A stretch of DNA of 64,000 nucleotides. Origin: Candidatus Bathyarchaeota archaeon. Its GTDB lineage: Archaea > Thermoproteota > Bathyarchaeia > Bathyarchaeales > Bathycorpusculaceae. Shown in pieces: positions 29,541 to 38,714 of the stretch. Under the pieces are notes generated by a model. That model was given only the letters and a program-made list of their open reading frames with translations. It did no database searches and was not told the origin of the DNA. The DNA lies in the NCBI GenBank assembly GCA_026014615.1, contig JAOZHZ010000004.1, forward strand, positions 310,001-374,000. The letters are read 5' to 3'. The translations under genes and the position numbers were made by a program. The stretch's first letter is position 1. Every line of letters begins with the position of its first letter.

Positions 29541-30308
29541 ATGAAGCTGAGTTTATCCAACGGAATTTTTAGTAAACTGAAAATTCAGGAGAATTTGGAT
29601 GCTGTTAAGCAGCTTGGGTTTGAAAACATCGAGTTTAACATGAAATCCATAAAAAAGGAGCATGACACTGATGTTTATCGGGAACAGAAGGCGTTAGCGG
29701 CTTCAGGCTTGAACTGTATAACGTTGCATTCGGCGGTTCTGCATGTGAAAGACCCCATTGAAGTTCACCAAGCGGTTTATTATGGTAAAATTTCGTTGGA
29801 ATGCGCCCGCGCCCTACACGCACCCCTCATGACGGTGCACTCTAACATTTCAAAAAAGCTGCCCAAGCAGGTTAGGAAGCAGTGTTTGAGGGAGGTTTTT
29901 GGGCACATCAAACCGTTTGCTAAGAAGCTGGGCGTTAGGTTGTCTTTGGAGAATTTGTCATACACTTCAACGGGGTTTGGCAAGAACGTGGAGCAACTTG
30001 ACGAAGTCCTCGCCGTCATCGACCCCGAAGGGGAGATGGGGGTAACGTTTGACTTGTGCCACGCCTTGGAAACCAAAGAAGTAGACAACTTACTGCAGGC
30101 ATACGGCAAACGCGTCTGCAACGTTCACATGGCAAACAAGTCACACCAGCCCTTCTTGGAGAAAACCACCGAGTTAACCCACTTCCTCTCGGAACTCCAC
30201 AGCTACGGCTATAATGGACCAATAACTTTGGAACTGGACCACAAAACATCCATGCAAGACATAGCAAAAACCAAAACACTCTTCGACGAACTACTCAAAG
30301 AATACTAA
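29541..30308 (+). CDS. Sugar phosphate isomerase/epimerase-like TIM barrel
   Basis: LSLSNGIFSKL...ENLDAVKQLGFENIEFNM...LSLENLS...VTFDLCHALETKEV. Confidence 0.8.
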   Translation: MKLSLSNGIFSKLKIQENLDAVKQLGFENIEFNMKSIKKEHDTDVYREQKALAASGLNCITLHSAVLHVKDPIEVHQAVYYGKISLECARALHAPLMTVHSNISKKLPKQVRKQCLREVFGHIKPFAKKLGVRLSLENLSYTSTGFGKNVEQLDEVLAVIDPEGEMGVTFDLCHALETKEVDNLLQAYGKRVCNVHMANKSHQPFLEKTTELTHFLSELHSYGYNGPITLELDHKTSMQDIAKTKTLFDELLKEY

Positions 30309-30332
30309 CCAAAAAGTAGCGGCGGTTTCTTG

Positions 30333-31190
30333 CTAGGCGGGTTTTTTGAAAGCGACAGCTGCGTAACCCACCACACTTGACTTATCGCCTGTGACGTCAC
30401 CGCTGGTTCCATAGCCAAGCAACTCTGCCCTTCTTGCGCCCAACGCTTTTGCATATGTAATCAAAGCGGCAATCGGCGCATAACCACACGCCGTAACGTG
30501 CTCGGCTTCCAAAACTGCATAAAACCGCTTTTCGTCCAGCGCTTCCACGGCTGCAAGGGCATCGGAATCCTTCTTTTTGGCTCTGGCTGCAGGTTCATAG
30601 TGCGTAAAATCTGAAGAGGCCACAACCACCGCGTTCCTGTTCGCCAGCACTTCTGCTAAGACTTTGCCGACTTCGGTGGCGGTCTACAAATCCTGCATCA
30701 AAAAGCATATGGGTATAAACTTGAAGCTGTTTCCGTACAGGTACTGTAGAAAAGGCAGCTGAACTTCGATGCTGTGTTCGTGCCTGTGGGCGATTTCGTC
30801 AAAATCCAAAATCCCCGTCTCAGCCGCAAGTGCGTCCGCGACTTCTGTGTCAATTTCTATGTCACCAAGTGGAGTTCTCCAAGCGCCTTCACGCATAGTT
30901 GAAAGCGGATTCCCGTAGTCTGTGTGATTTGGACCTAAAACTACTGCAACGTCGGGTTTGCCGTCTTTGGCTAAAGAAAAATAGGCGTTCGCCGCTACAG
31001 CGCCACTGTAAGCGTAGCCTACATGCGGACAAACCAGCCCCACCACGTTTCTGGGACCGTCAGGGTTCACGGTTGGGAGTTGCCCCGGACCAAACGGGCT
31101 GAGAAAGCACCCGTCAATCTGGGAATGTAGCGCTTCGGCAGTTCCCTCGTAGAACATTCCAGCTACGACAGAACGCCGAAGATTTCCCAT
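30333..31190 (-). pseudogene. MEMO1 family protein interrupted by one in-frame TAG (30684-30686)
   Basis: RRSVVAGMFYEG...CPHVGYAYSGAVAANAY...GPNHTDYG...HRHEHSIEVQLPFLQYLYG...CFLMQDL*TATEVGKVLAEVLANRNAVVVASSDFTHYEP; both halves in one frame. Confidence 0.85.
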
Positions 31191-31200
31191 GGCTCTGCTC

Positions 31201-32067
31201 CTACTCGTCGTCACGAGAGATTTTGGCTTCGAAGTCTTCGACGGTTATTCGCGGATTCTGGTCCATCGCTAATTCGCCGCGTTCCCTCAGAACCTGCCTT
31301 GCCAATAGCCAGAAGATGACTGCCAATGCGCGTCTGCCTTTGTTGTTAGTGGGGATAACAAGGTCAACACCAGTGAACTCGTTGTCCGTGCTACACAATG
31401 CAACGATTGGGATGCCTACTGCGGAAGCTTCTTTCACAGCTTGGGCGTCGGCTCGTGGATCAGAAACCACGATGACTTCGGGGTCCACACGGTTCGGGTA
31501 CAACGGATTGCTCAGCATACCTGGAATGAACCTGCCGATTAAGGGCATAGAACCAGTTAGCTTACAAAACTTCCGCACGGGTTCATGTGCGTAAAGTCTT
31601 GTGGCTGCAACAGCAACCTTTGAGGGGTCGTACCGCGAAAGGAACCTGCCGGCTATGCGAATCCGCTCATCAGTTTTCTTCACGTCTAACACGAACAACC
31701 CATCGGGTCGTACACGGTAGATGAAGGGTTCCATGTCGCGCGTTTTCATGCGGGTTCCAATGTGAATACCTGCAGACAGCATAGTGTCCCTTGGCAGCAG
31801 CAGGTCTTCTTCAGAAGTTACTGCAGGGGGCTCTGGTTTTTCTGGTTGTGGTGCAGGAATTACGGTTGGGGTTTCATCCTCAGGAACCTCAGGCTCAATT
31901 TCAGGTTCAGGTTCCGTTTCGGCTTCTTCTGGTTCTGATTCGGTTTCGTTTTGGGTTTCAGTTTCTTCTGTTTGTTCGGTTTCTTCTGTTTCCTCAAACT
32001 TACTTTCCTGAACCTCTTCTTCGGGTTCAGTTTCAGGTTGAGGCGTGGTTTTTATTTCGTCTTCCAA
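31201..32067 (-). CDS. rps2: 30S ribosomal protein S2 with long acidic N-terminal extension
   Basis: Core LLPRDTMLSAGIHIGTRMKTRDMEPFIYRVRPDGLFVLDVKKTDERIRIA...VSDPRADAQAVKEASAVGIPIVALCSTDN; first ~90 aa Glu/Pro/Thr-rich. Confidence 0.93.
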   Translation of the reverse strand: MEDEIKTTPQPETEPEEEVQESKFEETEETEQTEETETQNETESEPEEAETEPEPEIEPEVPEDETPTVIPAPQPEKPEPPAVTSEEDLLLPRDTMLSAGIHIGTRMKTRDMEPFIYRVRPDGLFVLDVKKTDERIRIAGRFLSRYDPSKVAVAATRLYAHEPVRKFCKLTGSMPLIGRFIPGMLSNPLYPNRVDPEVIVVSDPRADAQAVKEASAVGIPIVALCSTDNEFTGVDLVIPTNNKGRRALAVIFWLLARQVLRERGELAMDQNPRITVEDFEAKISRDDE

Positions 32068-32091
32068 TTTTATTCCTCTATTACTTTGAGT

Positions 32092-33345
32092 TTAGATTTG
32101 TAGCTCCGCCATTTTGGCGCGGTCACCAAGGAAATGTTCAATCCGCACCAGCTCATTAAGCTTTGCTATACGTGCGCCTTCCACTACGCCGGTTTTGATG
32201 ACGGGGCAGTTGAATGCTACCGCCAAGTGTGCGATGTGCCAGTCGGTTGTGTCGCCGCTGCGGTGGGACATGATGCAGCTGTAGGCGTTGCGTTGGGCGG
32301 TCATTATGGTTTCTAAGGCGTCGGTTAAGGTGCCGATTTGGTTAACTTTGATTATGATGGAGTTTCCTGCCCCAATTCTGATGCCTTCGGTTAGGCGTTC
32401 AACGTTGGTGGTGAACAGGTCGTCACCGCAGATGAGGCAGTTCTTGACTTTTTTGGTGAGTTCAGCGGTGTTCTTAAAGTCTTCCTCTTCAAATGGGTCT
32501 TCCACGTAGGCAAGATGGTACTTTTCGATTATTTCTTTGACGTACTCGAGTTGTTCGCCGCTGTCACGTTTCACGCCTTCGTTGGCGTAGTCGTAAATTT
32601 GTTCTTTCTCTTTCCAAATCGAAGAGCACGCCATATCAACGCCAAAACCACACTCAAAACCCAATTCATTGCCTACTTCTTCACAGGCTTTAGCGATGAT
32701 TTCAAAAGCGTCGGTGCCGTCTATGGTGGCTATCCATGCGCCTTCATCACTTTTTCCCGCAGTGAAAAGCTTATCTTTCTTTTTGAGGGCAGCGCCTATT
32801 TTTTTGTGAATTTGGGCGTTTGCGGTGGCTGCTTCCAAAAAAGTTTCAGCACCATAGGGCAAAGCAAGAAACTCTTGAATGTCAGGACTCTTTCCTTTCA
32901 GGGCGTGTTGTCCGCCGCTGATGCAATTGCCCAAGGGGTAAGGCAGGGTTGTTGCGGTGCTGCCGCCTAGAAACTGGAAGAGCAGCATACTGTGAGAGTT
33001 TGCTGCGGCTTCCGCGTTTGCTATGGAAACTGCGAAGGCGGTGTTTCCGCCGATGGCTTTGAAGTTTGTGGTGCCGTCAATCTCGTGGAGGGTGTTGTCA
33101 ATTTCTTCTTGGTAATCCGCATTTAATCCTGCAAGTTCAGGCGCTATAAGTTCATCAGCCTTCTTTACGGCTGCATCCACCCCACCTGTTGGGTAATAAA
33201 CGACTTCGGCTTTTCCGCGGCTTTTACCAGCAGGCGCTGAGGCGCGTCCGAAGCCCGACGTGGTTACCACATCAATTTCGATTGTTTCTTCTCCTCGATT
33301 GTTGAAGATTTTTCGGGCGATAAGGTCTTCGATGATTGATGACAC
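32092..33345 (-). CDS. eno: Enolase
   Basis: LPYPLGNCISGGQHA...YVEDPFEEEDF...LICGDDLFTTN...IIIKVNQIGTLTDALETI...MSHRSGDTTD. Confidence 0.95.
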   Translation of the reverse strand: MSSIIEDLIARKIFNNRGEETIEIDVVTTSGFGRASAPAGKSRGKAEVVYYPTGGVDAAVKKADELIAPELAGLNADYQEEIDNTLHEIDGTTNFKAIGGNTAFAVSIANAEAAANSHSMLLFQFLGGSTATTLPYPLGNCISGGQHALKGKSPDIQEFLALPYGAETFLEAATANAQIHKKIGAALKKKDKLFTAGKSDEGAWIATIDGTDAFEIIAKACEEVGNELGFECGFGVDMACSSIWKEKEQIYDYANEGVKRDSGEQLEYVKEIIEKYHLAYVEDPFEEEDFKNTAELTKKVKNCLICGDDLFTTNVERLTEGIRIGAGNSIIIKVNQIGTLTDALETIMTAQRNAYSCIMSHRSGDTTDWHIAHLAVAFNCPVIKTGVVEGARIAKLNELVRIEHFLGDRAKMAELQI

Positions 33346-33608
33346 GGCTTTTTCCTCAGGTGGCTAAGTTAGTTTTGCGGGGTTATTTTAGGTTTCGGAA
33401 GGGGAAAAAATGCGTTTTACAGGTTTTGGGCAGAATCCAAGGCTGTTTAGGGGTGTCTTGTTGCTTGGAAAACGCGATTGAGCAGACCTGCCGAATTCAG
33501 AGCAGCACGCATTCTATCGTTTTCTGCAACAAACCGGGGCACTCGGACATAGCTGTAATTGTTTATTAATTTGTCAAGACCACTTTCATTAAGTTAGGAA
33601 GTTTACTT

Positions 33609-34652
33609 ATGTCGTTAGTTGAGAACTTGGAGAAACTCTCAAACGCCTGCGGCGTAGCAGGCAGAGAAGCTGAAGTTAGAAACTTCATGATTAACCTGCT
33701 TAAACCCTACGTAGACGAAATCTCGGTAGACAGGATGGAAAACGTAATTGCTATAAAAAAGGGCAAAAAAGCCGCGCCTAAGGTCATGTTTGCCGCGCAT
33801 ATGGACGAGGTTGGCTTTCTGGTTAAGAGAATAAGTAAAGAGGGTTTTTTGAAATTTACCAAGATGGGTGGTATCGACGACCGCATCCTGCTTGGTAGCA
33901 AAGTCAAAGTTATAACGGAAAAGGGTAGCTTGCCGGGTGTTATTGGCTCCAAGCCGCCGCATATCCAGAAGGAGGAAGAACGCAGAAAAATCGTCACCTA
34001 CGACGACATGTTCATTGACATTGGTGCTCAAAAAATGGACGTTACCAAGGAGATGGGGGTTAGGGTTGGTGACCCCGTGGCTTTTGATGTGCAGTTCACT
34101 AAGATTGGTGGTGACGCGGTTTTGGGTAAGGCTTTTGATAATCGTGCGGGTTGCGCGTTTATGGTGGAGGCTCTCAGGCAGCTGAACGAAACCGACTGTA
34201 CAGTTTACGCGGTGGGTACTATTCAGGAGGAGGTTGGATTAAGGGGAGCCGCAACAGCCACTTACGGTGTAGACCCTGATGTGGGTATAGCTTTGGATGT
34301 TACAGTTGCAGGGGACACTCCAGGCATTAGGGAGTTTGATACTTCCGTGAAAATGGGGAAAGGACCCGTTTTAACTGTGAGTGATTCAGGATTGATTGCG
34401 CATCCCAAGGTTCTGCGTTGGCTCATTGACACTGCAACCCAAAACGGCATCGAGTACCAGCTGGAAACGGGACCTTTGGGCTCTACTGACGCGGCGCGTA
34501 TGGCGCTCACCAGAGGGGGAGTGCCCAGCGGCGCCATATCTGCCCCAGCAAGATACATTCACAGTCCAGCGGGGGTAATTAGCCTCAAAGACCTAGAGAA
34601 CTGTGCGAAACTGGCAGTTGCCGCTGTGCATACTATTCAAGACCGATTCTAA
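33609..34652 (+). CDS. M42 family aminopeptidase
   Basis: VMFAAHMDEVGFLVKRI...GKAFDNRAGCAFMVEALR...GTIQEEVGLRGA...STDAARMALTRGGVPSGAISAPARYIHSPAGVI. Confidence 0.92.
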   Translation: MSLVENLEKLSNACGVAGREAEVRNFMINLLKPYVDEISVDRMENVIAIKKGKKAAPKVMFAAHMDEVGFLVKRISKEGFLKFTKMGGIDDRILLGSKVKVITEKGSLPGVIGSKPPHIQKEEERRKIVTYDDMFIDIGAQKMDVTKEMGVRVGDPVAFDVQFTKIGGDAVLGKAFDNRAGCAFMVEALRQLNETDCTVYAVGTIQEEVGLRGAATATYGVDPDVGIALDVTVAGDTPGIREFDTSVKMGKGPVLTVSDSGLIAHPKVLRWLIDTATQNGIEYQLETGPLGSTDAARMALTRGGVPSGAISAPARYIHSPAGVISLKDLENCAKLAVAAVHTIQDRF

Positions 34653-34817
34653 AAGCCCTGTTTTTGACTACGGAAACGCCAACAGGGTAGCCCCCTTCCC
34701 CCGTTTTCTGCATACTATTACTAATAGCATCCAAATAGGCGGCAAATAGGGCGGGTTTTGGGTTGTTTGCTTGTTTGGGTAAGTTGGGGTTTGTTTTTTG
34801 GTTAAACCTTAAATATT

Positions 34818-34839
34818 TGTAAATACTTAATTATTTACA
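34818..34839. promoter_or_regulatory. Near-perfect 22-bp palindrome TGTAAATACTTAATTATTTACA (candidate operator)
   Basis: Reverse complement TGTAAATAATTAAGTATTTACA: one mismatched pair. Ends 8 bp before ATG 34848 of the HTH gene. Confidence 0.65.
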
Positions 34840-34847
34840 GATGCTTG

Positions 34848-35333
34848 ATGAAACCCAACCCCTCCTTCGCCTCACCGCTCAGCCCCAAACAAATGGCAGT
34901 CTGGTCCCTAACCAGCGCAGGAAACTCCATCGCCGCCATAGCCAAAAAACTCAAAACCAGCAGACAATACGTCAACCAAACCCGACTAGCAGCAGAAGCC
35001 AAAATCAGCAAAGCCCTCCTCGAAGTCGCACAAGTTAACGAACTCCAAGTCACCCGCCTAAACACCAAAAACGCCATTCTCCTCGGCTACCACCCCACCC
35101 TCAACCGCAAAGCCGTCGTCACCTACACCACCAGCCACGGCATAAAAGTCTGGTACTGGCACGACACCCCCGAAGAAGAAACCCTCAGCGAAGACTTTCT
35201 GCGGCAAACGCGGGAGTACCTGTTGCAGGTAGCCAAAGAAAGGGGCATAGGAATAGCAGACGCTGAGGCGATGCACCCTGCCAAACTGGCAAACCAGATA
35301 TTTACTAGGCTGATTCCGGAGCTGAAAACATGA
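34848..35333 (+). CDS. HTH transcriptional regulator (sigma-70 region 4/Tfx-like HTH) heading the membrane-protein operon
   Basis: LSPKQMAVWSLTSAGNSIAAIAKKLKTSRQYVNQTRLAAEAKISKALLE; ATGA overlap with next gene. Confidence 0.75.
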   Translation: MKPNPSFASPLSPKQMAVWSLTSAGNSIAAIAKKLKTSRQYVNQTRLAAEAKISKALLEVAQVNELQVTRLNTKNAILLGYHPTLNRKAVVTYTTSHGIKVWYWHDTPEEETLSEDFLRQTREYLLQVAKERGIGIADAEAMHPAKLANQIFTRLIPELKT

Positions 35334-35650
35334 AAACGCGAAAAAACATGAGAGGAATAATCAGAGGGTGGCTCCCCAGAGAAGCTAACATGTCAATCCA
35401 CCAGCAAACAGTCACTCACAGGTTTTTCCCCACGCGCAAAGCCATGGTTGCATATATTGCCCTTGTTTTAGGCGCAGCACTTGCTGGGGCACTACTTTGG
35501 ATGTTGGGATATTTTCTGGGTTTGACCTCGCAATATGGCTTTTACTGGAATCTGGTCACCAGCATGGCTATCGGGATTGGAGGCGCCCTCATCTTCACCA
35601 AGATATATCAGAAAGAAAAACAGAAGGAGGCTAAGCTACGGGAACTCTGA
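35330..35650 (+). CDS. RGWLPKE-motif small membrane protein 1
   Basis: MKTRKNMRGIIRGWLPREANMSIHQ then two hydrophobic segments. Confidence 0.75.
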   Translation: MKTRKNMRGIIRGWLPREANMSIHQQTVTHRFFPTRKAMVAYIALVLGAALAGALLWMLGYFLGLTSQYGFYWNLVTSMAIGIGGALIFTKIYQKEKQKEAKLREL

Positions 35651-35652
35651 AA

Positions 35653-35967
35653 GTGAATTTCAAAGACCGAATTCGCGGATGGCTTCCAAAAGAACGCTAC
35701 ATAGCGTCGTCTCAGAACCAAACAAGGAGTAATGCTCGTGTTGCTAACATAGTCGGTTATGGGGTCGGTATTGGAGTTTGTGAGCTGTTAATGTTAGCAA
35801 GTTATTTCCTTGGATGGGGCGATGTTGAAAGAAGCATAGGCAGCCTGAGCCCTGCTCTGGACCTGTTCGCGAACCTGGTTATTGTTTTCCCCGCGGTTGC
35901 TGTTGCAATGGTAATAGGCAGTTGGCTAAGCAAGAAACTACAGGAACGATGGAGAGTTAAACTATGA
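35653..35967 (+). CDS. RGWLPKE-motif small membrane protein 2
   Basis: GTG start; (M)NFKDRIRGWLPKERYIASSQ then hydrophobic segments. Confidence 0.75.
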   Translation: MNFKDRIRGWLPKERYIASSQNQTRSNARVANIVGYGVGIGVCELLMLASYFLGWGDVERSIGSLSPALDLFANLVIVFPAVAVAMVIGSWLSKKLQERWRVKL

Positions 35968-36281
35968 ACCCAAAGCGATATTGTAAGAATTTAATTCGAG
36001 GTTGGCTTCCAGAAGAGACAAAGTTGTCCGTCTACCGAAAAACAGCAGATGAAAGGTTTTCGCCCATGGTTCGCTTGATGGCAAAGGCTCTTGTAGCGGG
36101 AGCTGTTGCAAGCGGACTGCTTAACGTGGTCGGAGGCATGGCAGGTTTAACCAATGGAATTGGCGCAATCGTCTGGCCTGCAGCTACATGTGTCACCTTT
36201 TGGACCGCTTTAGGAGTTGTTTCTGTTTTTGCTAGGCACAAAGAAGAACACCAAAGGAGAAAAGAAACATGGGTACACTAA
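35964..36281 (+). CDS. RGWLPKE-motif small membrane protein 3
   Basis: MNPKRYCKNLIRGWLPEETKLSVYRK; ATGA overlap with upstream gene. Confidence 0.75.
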   Translation: MNPKRYCKNLIRGWLPEETKLSVYRKTADERFSPMVRLMAKALVAGAVASGLLNVVGGMAGLTNGIGAIVWPAATCVTFWTALGVVSVFARHKEEHQRRKETWVH

Positions 36282-36571
36282 AGTCACTACAAAACCGCAT
36301 CCACGGCTGGCTCCCAAAAGAACCAAACGTAGCAATCCAAAAACAAACAAACAGCCACAAGCCACCGATAACAGGCGTCCAACTCGGAATCATAATGGTG
36401 ATGCTTGGTTTTGCAGGAAGTTTCTTGGGCGCATTAGACGCCACTTTAGGTTTAGGTCTATTTTCAGGGCTCGGAGTTTACATTTCTATTGCGCTCCTTA
36501 TTGTTTGCATAGCAGTTGCTGCAGTCACTACCATTTTGAGGCATAACAAGAAAAGGAACGCCAAAACATGA
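36269..36571 (+). CDS. RGWLPKE-motif small membrane protein 4
   Basis: MGTLKSLQNRIHGWLPKEPNVAIQKQ; overlaps upstream gene by 13 bp. Confidence 0.75.
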   Translation: MGTLKSLQNRIHGWLPKEPNVAIQKQTNSHKPPITGVQLGIIMVMLGFAGSFLGALDATLGLGLFSGLGVYISIALLIVCIAVAAVTTILRHNKKRNAKT

Positions 36572-37095
36572 ACGCTCTAAAATCTCTGGAAAATCGTCTT
36601 AGAGGCTGGATTCCAAAAGAGCCTAATCCCGCAAGTAGCAATCTGAAAAACAATTGCGCGCCACTGGAAGCGTCTAAGTCAAGAAGACACTATTTGACTC
36701 TGCTTGCCATATCTTATATTATTCTGGTAGCCATACAGGTCATTTTGTACTTCCTTGCCTACATTAACGAGACTACATTGTTTGGCGGCATTCTTGTACT
36801 TCTTCTAATCCTTCCGTTGCCCTTCTTAATCTGGCATATCCAAACAAAATACCGTGCTGCAAAAGCTATCCAAATTGCAAATCGCGTGGCATTCATACTA
36901 GGTCCTGCATTAATAGCCTTTCCAATTAGCTTTGTCTCGATATTTTTCATCTTTGGCGCTGAACGTATGAAAGCATTAAGCAGCTACGTAGGATATTGGC
37001 CTACTGTAATTCTTCTGCTATGTTTGCCCATGATGGCAGGAGCATTTATAGGGTACTTGATTGGTAAACGAAGAAAATTTGAACCCTACAGATAA
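36568..37095 (+). CDS. RGWLPKE-motif membrane protein 5
   Basis: MNALKSLENRLRGWIPKEPNPASS then about four hydrophobic segments. Confidence 0.75.
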   Translation: MNALKSLENRLRGWIPKEPNPASSNLKNNCAPLEASKSRRHYLTLLAISYIILVAIQVILYFLAYINETTLFGGILVLLLILPLPFLIWHIQTKYRAAKAIQIANRVAFILGPALIAFPISFVSIFFIFGAERMKALSSYVGYWPTVILLLCLPMMAGAFIGYLIGKRRKFEPYR

Positions 37096-37113
37096 CAAAG
37101 GTTGCATGAATAC

Positions 37114-37446
37114 ATGAATGCAAAGAAACAATTAGAGGATCGAATTCGGGGATGGATTCCAAAAGAGGCAAGTATAAATGTCACTCAAGCAAGACCAGAA
37201 AAATTTTGGAGCGCTAATCATGCGGCAATTCTTATCGTTGCAGGCTTAACAATTGCTTTTCCCTTTGCAGTGTATTTTCTTCCTTCAAACATTTTTCCCT
37301 ACTTTATGATTGCGTTTATTACACTGATGATAGGCTCTGGGCTCGTTGTTATGGCTGGGGCATTGCGTTTTTGGGGAAAAATCGCCGTAGCCGCAATCAT
37401 TTTTAGCATAATTCTTGGATTTATAGCTGGTTTAGCGTTACATTAA
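37114..37446 (+). CDS. RGWLPKE-motif small membrane protein 6
   Basis: ATG 37114, MNAKKQLEDRIRGWIPKEASINVTQ (the track extends to TTG 37102). Confidence 0.75.
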   Translation: MNAKKQLEDRIRGWIPKEASINVTQARPEKFWSANHAAILIVAGLTIAFPFAVYFLPSNIFPYFMIAFITLMIGSGLVVMAGALRFWGKIAVAAIIFSIILGFIAGLALH

Positions 37447-37471
37447 ACAAATAAGAGGATATGAATGCAGA

Positions 37472-37732
37472 ATGAGTAAACGGATTAACTTTCGCTTGCG
37501 AGCCATTATCACATTAACAGTTGGTTTTCTTATTCTTATCATCGGAACGGCTCTCTATTTTAGCTTAGATGCTGGAACAAACTTTATAGGCGTTGTTATT
37601 GGGCTTTTTATTCCCTTCTTTTTCACAGGATGCCTCCTTCTAAGAGCACATTATAGAGTAAAAAAGGGGCAATCACCCTTCAATGAAAATTTTCCCTCTT
37701 ACAATTGTACAGGAGACCCTAAGAGAATTTGA
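37472..37732 (+). CDS. Small membrane protein lacking the RGWLPKE motif
   Basis: MSKRINFRLRAIITLTVGFLILIIGTALYF...; stop overlaps the TTG start of the next gene. Confidence 0.65.
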   Translation: MSKRINFRLRAIITLTVGFLILIIGTALYFSLDAGTNFIGVVIGLFIPFFFTGCLLLRAHYRVKKGQSPFNENFPSYNCTGDPKRI

Positions 37733-38202
37733 GCACCTTGAAGTACCTTATTTTCAGAATCCGAGGCTGGATTCCAAAAGAATATCAAGTCACCCTTGCG
37801 CACAATATACCTAAGCCTGTCTGGTGGAAGCCTTTGTGGATAGCTGTATTGCTTCTATCGGTTGCTTCAGCGGTGGTGAGCTATTTTGTTTTTGGGATTC
37901 CTGTTGATCGAGTAGTTCTCGGGATATTTTTGACTTGCTTTTGCATAGGAATTGCCTACTACATCCGTGTTCGCCCATCAATCCAAGTAAACAGGGCGCT
38001 GTATATCCTGCTGGGCATAACACCCCTTGGGTTTTCCATCTGGATGGCGTTTGCCCTCAGCGGACTTGGTAGACAATTAACAAACGCGATTGGCGCCCTT
38101 CCTTCGCTTCTCATAGGCTGGGCGGTATGCCTCAGCGTAGGCGCTGTTATAGGCAACTGGATTGGCAGACGACGAGGCTATCGACTGCCTCTTACGCCAT
38201 AA
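37729..38202 (+). CDS. RGWLPKE-motif membrane protein 7
   Basis: TTG start; (M)STLKYLIFRIRGWIPKEYQVTLAHN then hydrophobic segments. Confidence 0.72.
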   Translation: MSTLKYLIFRIRGWIPKEYQVTLAHNIPKPVWWKPLWIAVLLLSVASAVVSYFVFGIPVDRVVLGIFLTCFCIGIAYYIRVRPSIQVNRALYILLGITPLGFSIWMAFALSGLGRQLTNAIGALPSLLIGWAVCLSVGAVIGNWIGRRRGYRLPLTP

Positions 38203-38217
38203 AAGTGGGAGCAAGAA

Positions 38218-38679
38218 ATGGGCTTTAAAGAAAATTTGAAGAAACACATTCGCGGATGGATACCCAAAGAATCAACGCTGACCGCAGCGCAAGAGCCAAC
38301 TAAAACCGTGAAGGCTTTGTGGTATGTAGTCGTAGTTGCGGTTTTGGCTCTCATGGTAGCCTTGGTTATTGTTTTTTACATTCCTTTTCTAACTGAAAGC
38401 TCCATAAATCGCACAATTGCACTTGTAGTCTATGCAGCGATGGCTGTTGCGGTGTACCTTGCCTTCGGTCGGGACTATTACAGGCGGCACCCAAAAGAGC
38501 GCAGAGTAAGAATAATAATCACCTCGGGGCTGCTCATGGCTTTAACCGTAGCCATAGCATTAAGTTTACGGATAGGCCCATTACCACCTTACTTCTGGAT
38601 ATACATTGTACTCTTGTTTGCTATTGGAGTGTTTGCCAGCGACAGAATCCTGAAAAAAATCGGAGGTGCACAACCATAA
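38218..38679 (+). CDS. RGWLPKE-motif membrane protein 8
   Basis: MGFKENLKKHIRGWIPKESTLTAAQ then hydrophobic segments. Confidence 0.75.
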   Translation: MGFKENLKKHIRGWIPKESTLTAAQEPTKTVKALWYVVVVAVLALMVALVIVFYIPFLTESSINRTIALVVYAAMAVAVYLAFGRDYYRRHPKERRVRIIITSGLLMALTVAIALSLRIGPLPPYFWIYIVLLFAIGVFASDRILKKIGGAQP

Positions 38680-38714
38680 AAAAACCGCATGAAAAGGGAG
38701 AAATTAAGAAGTAT

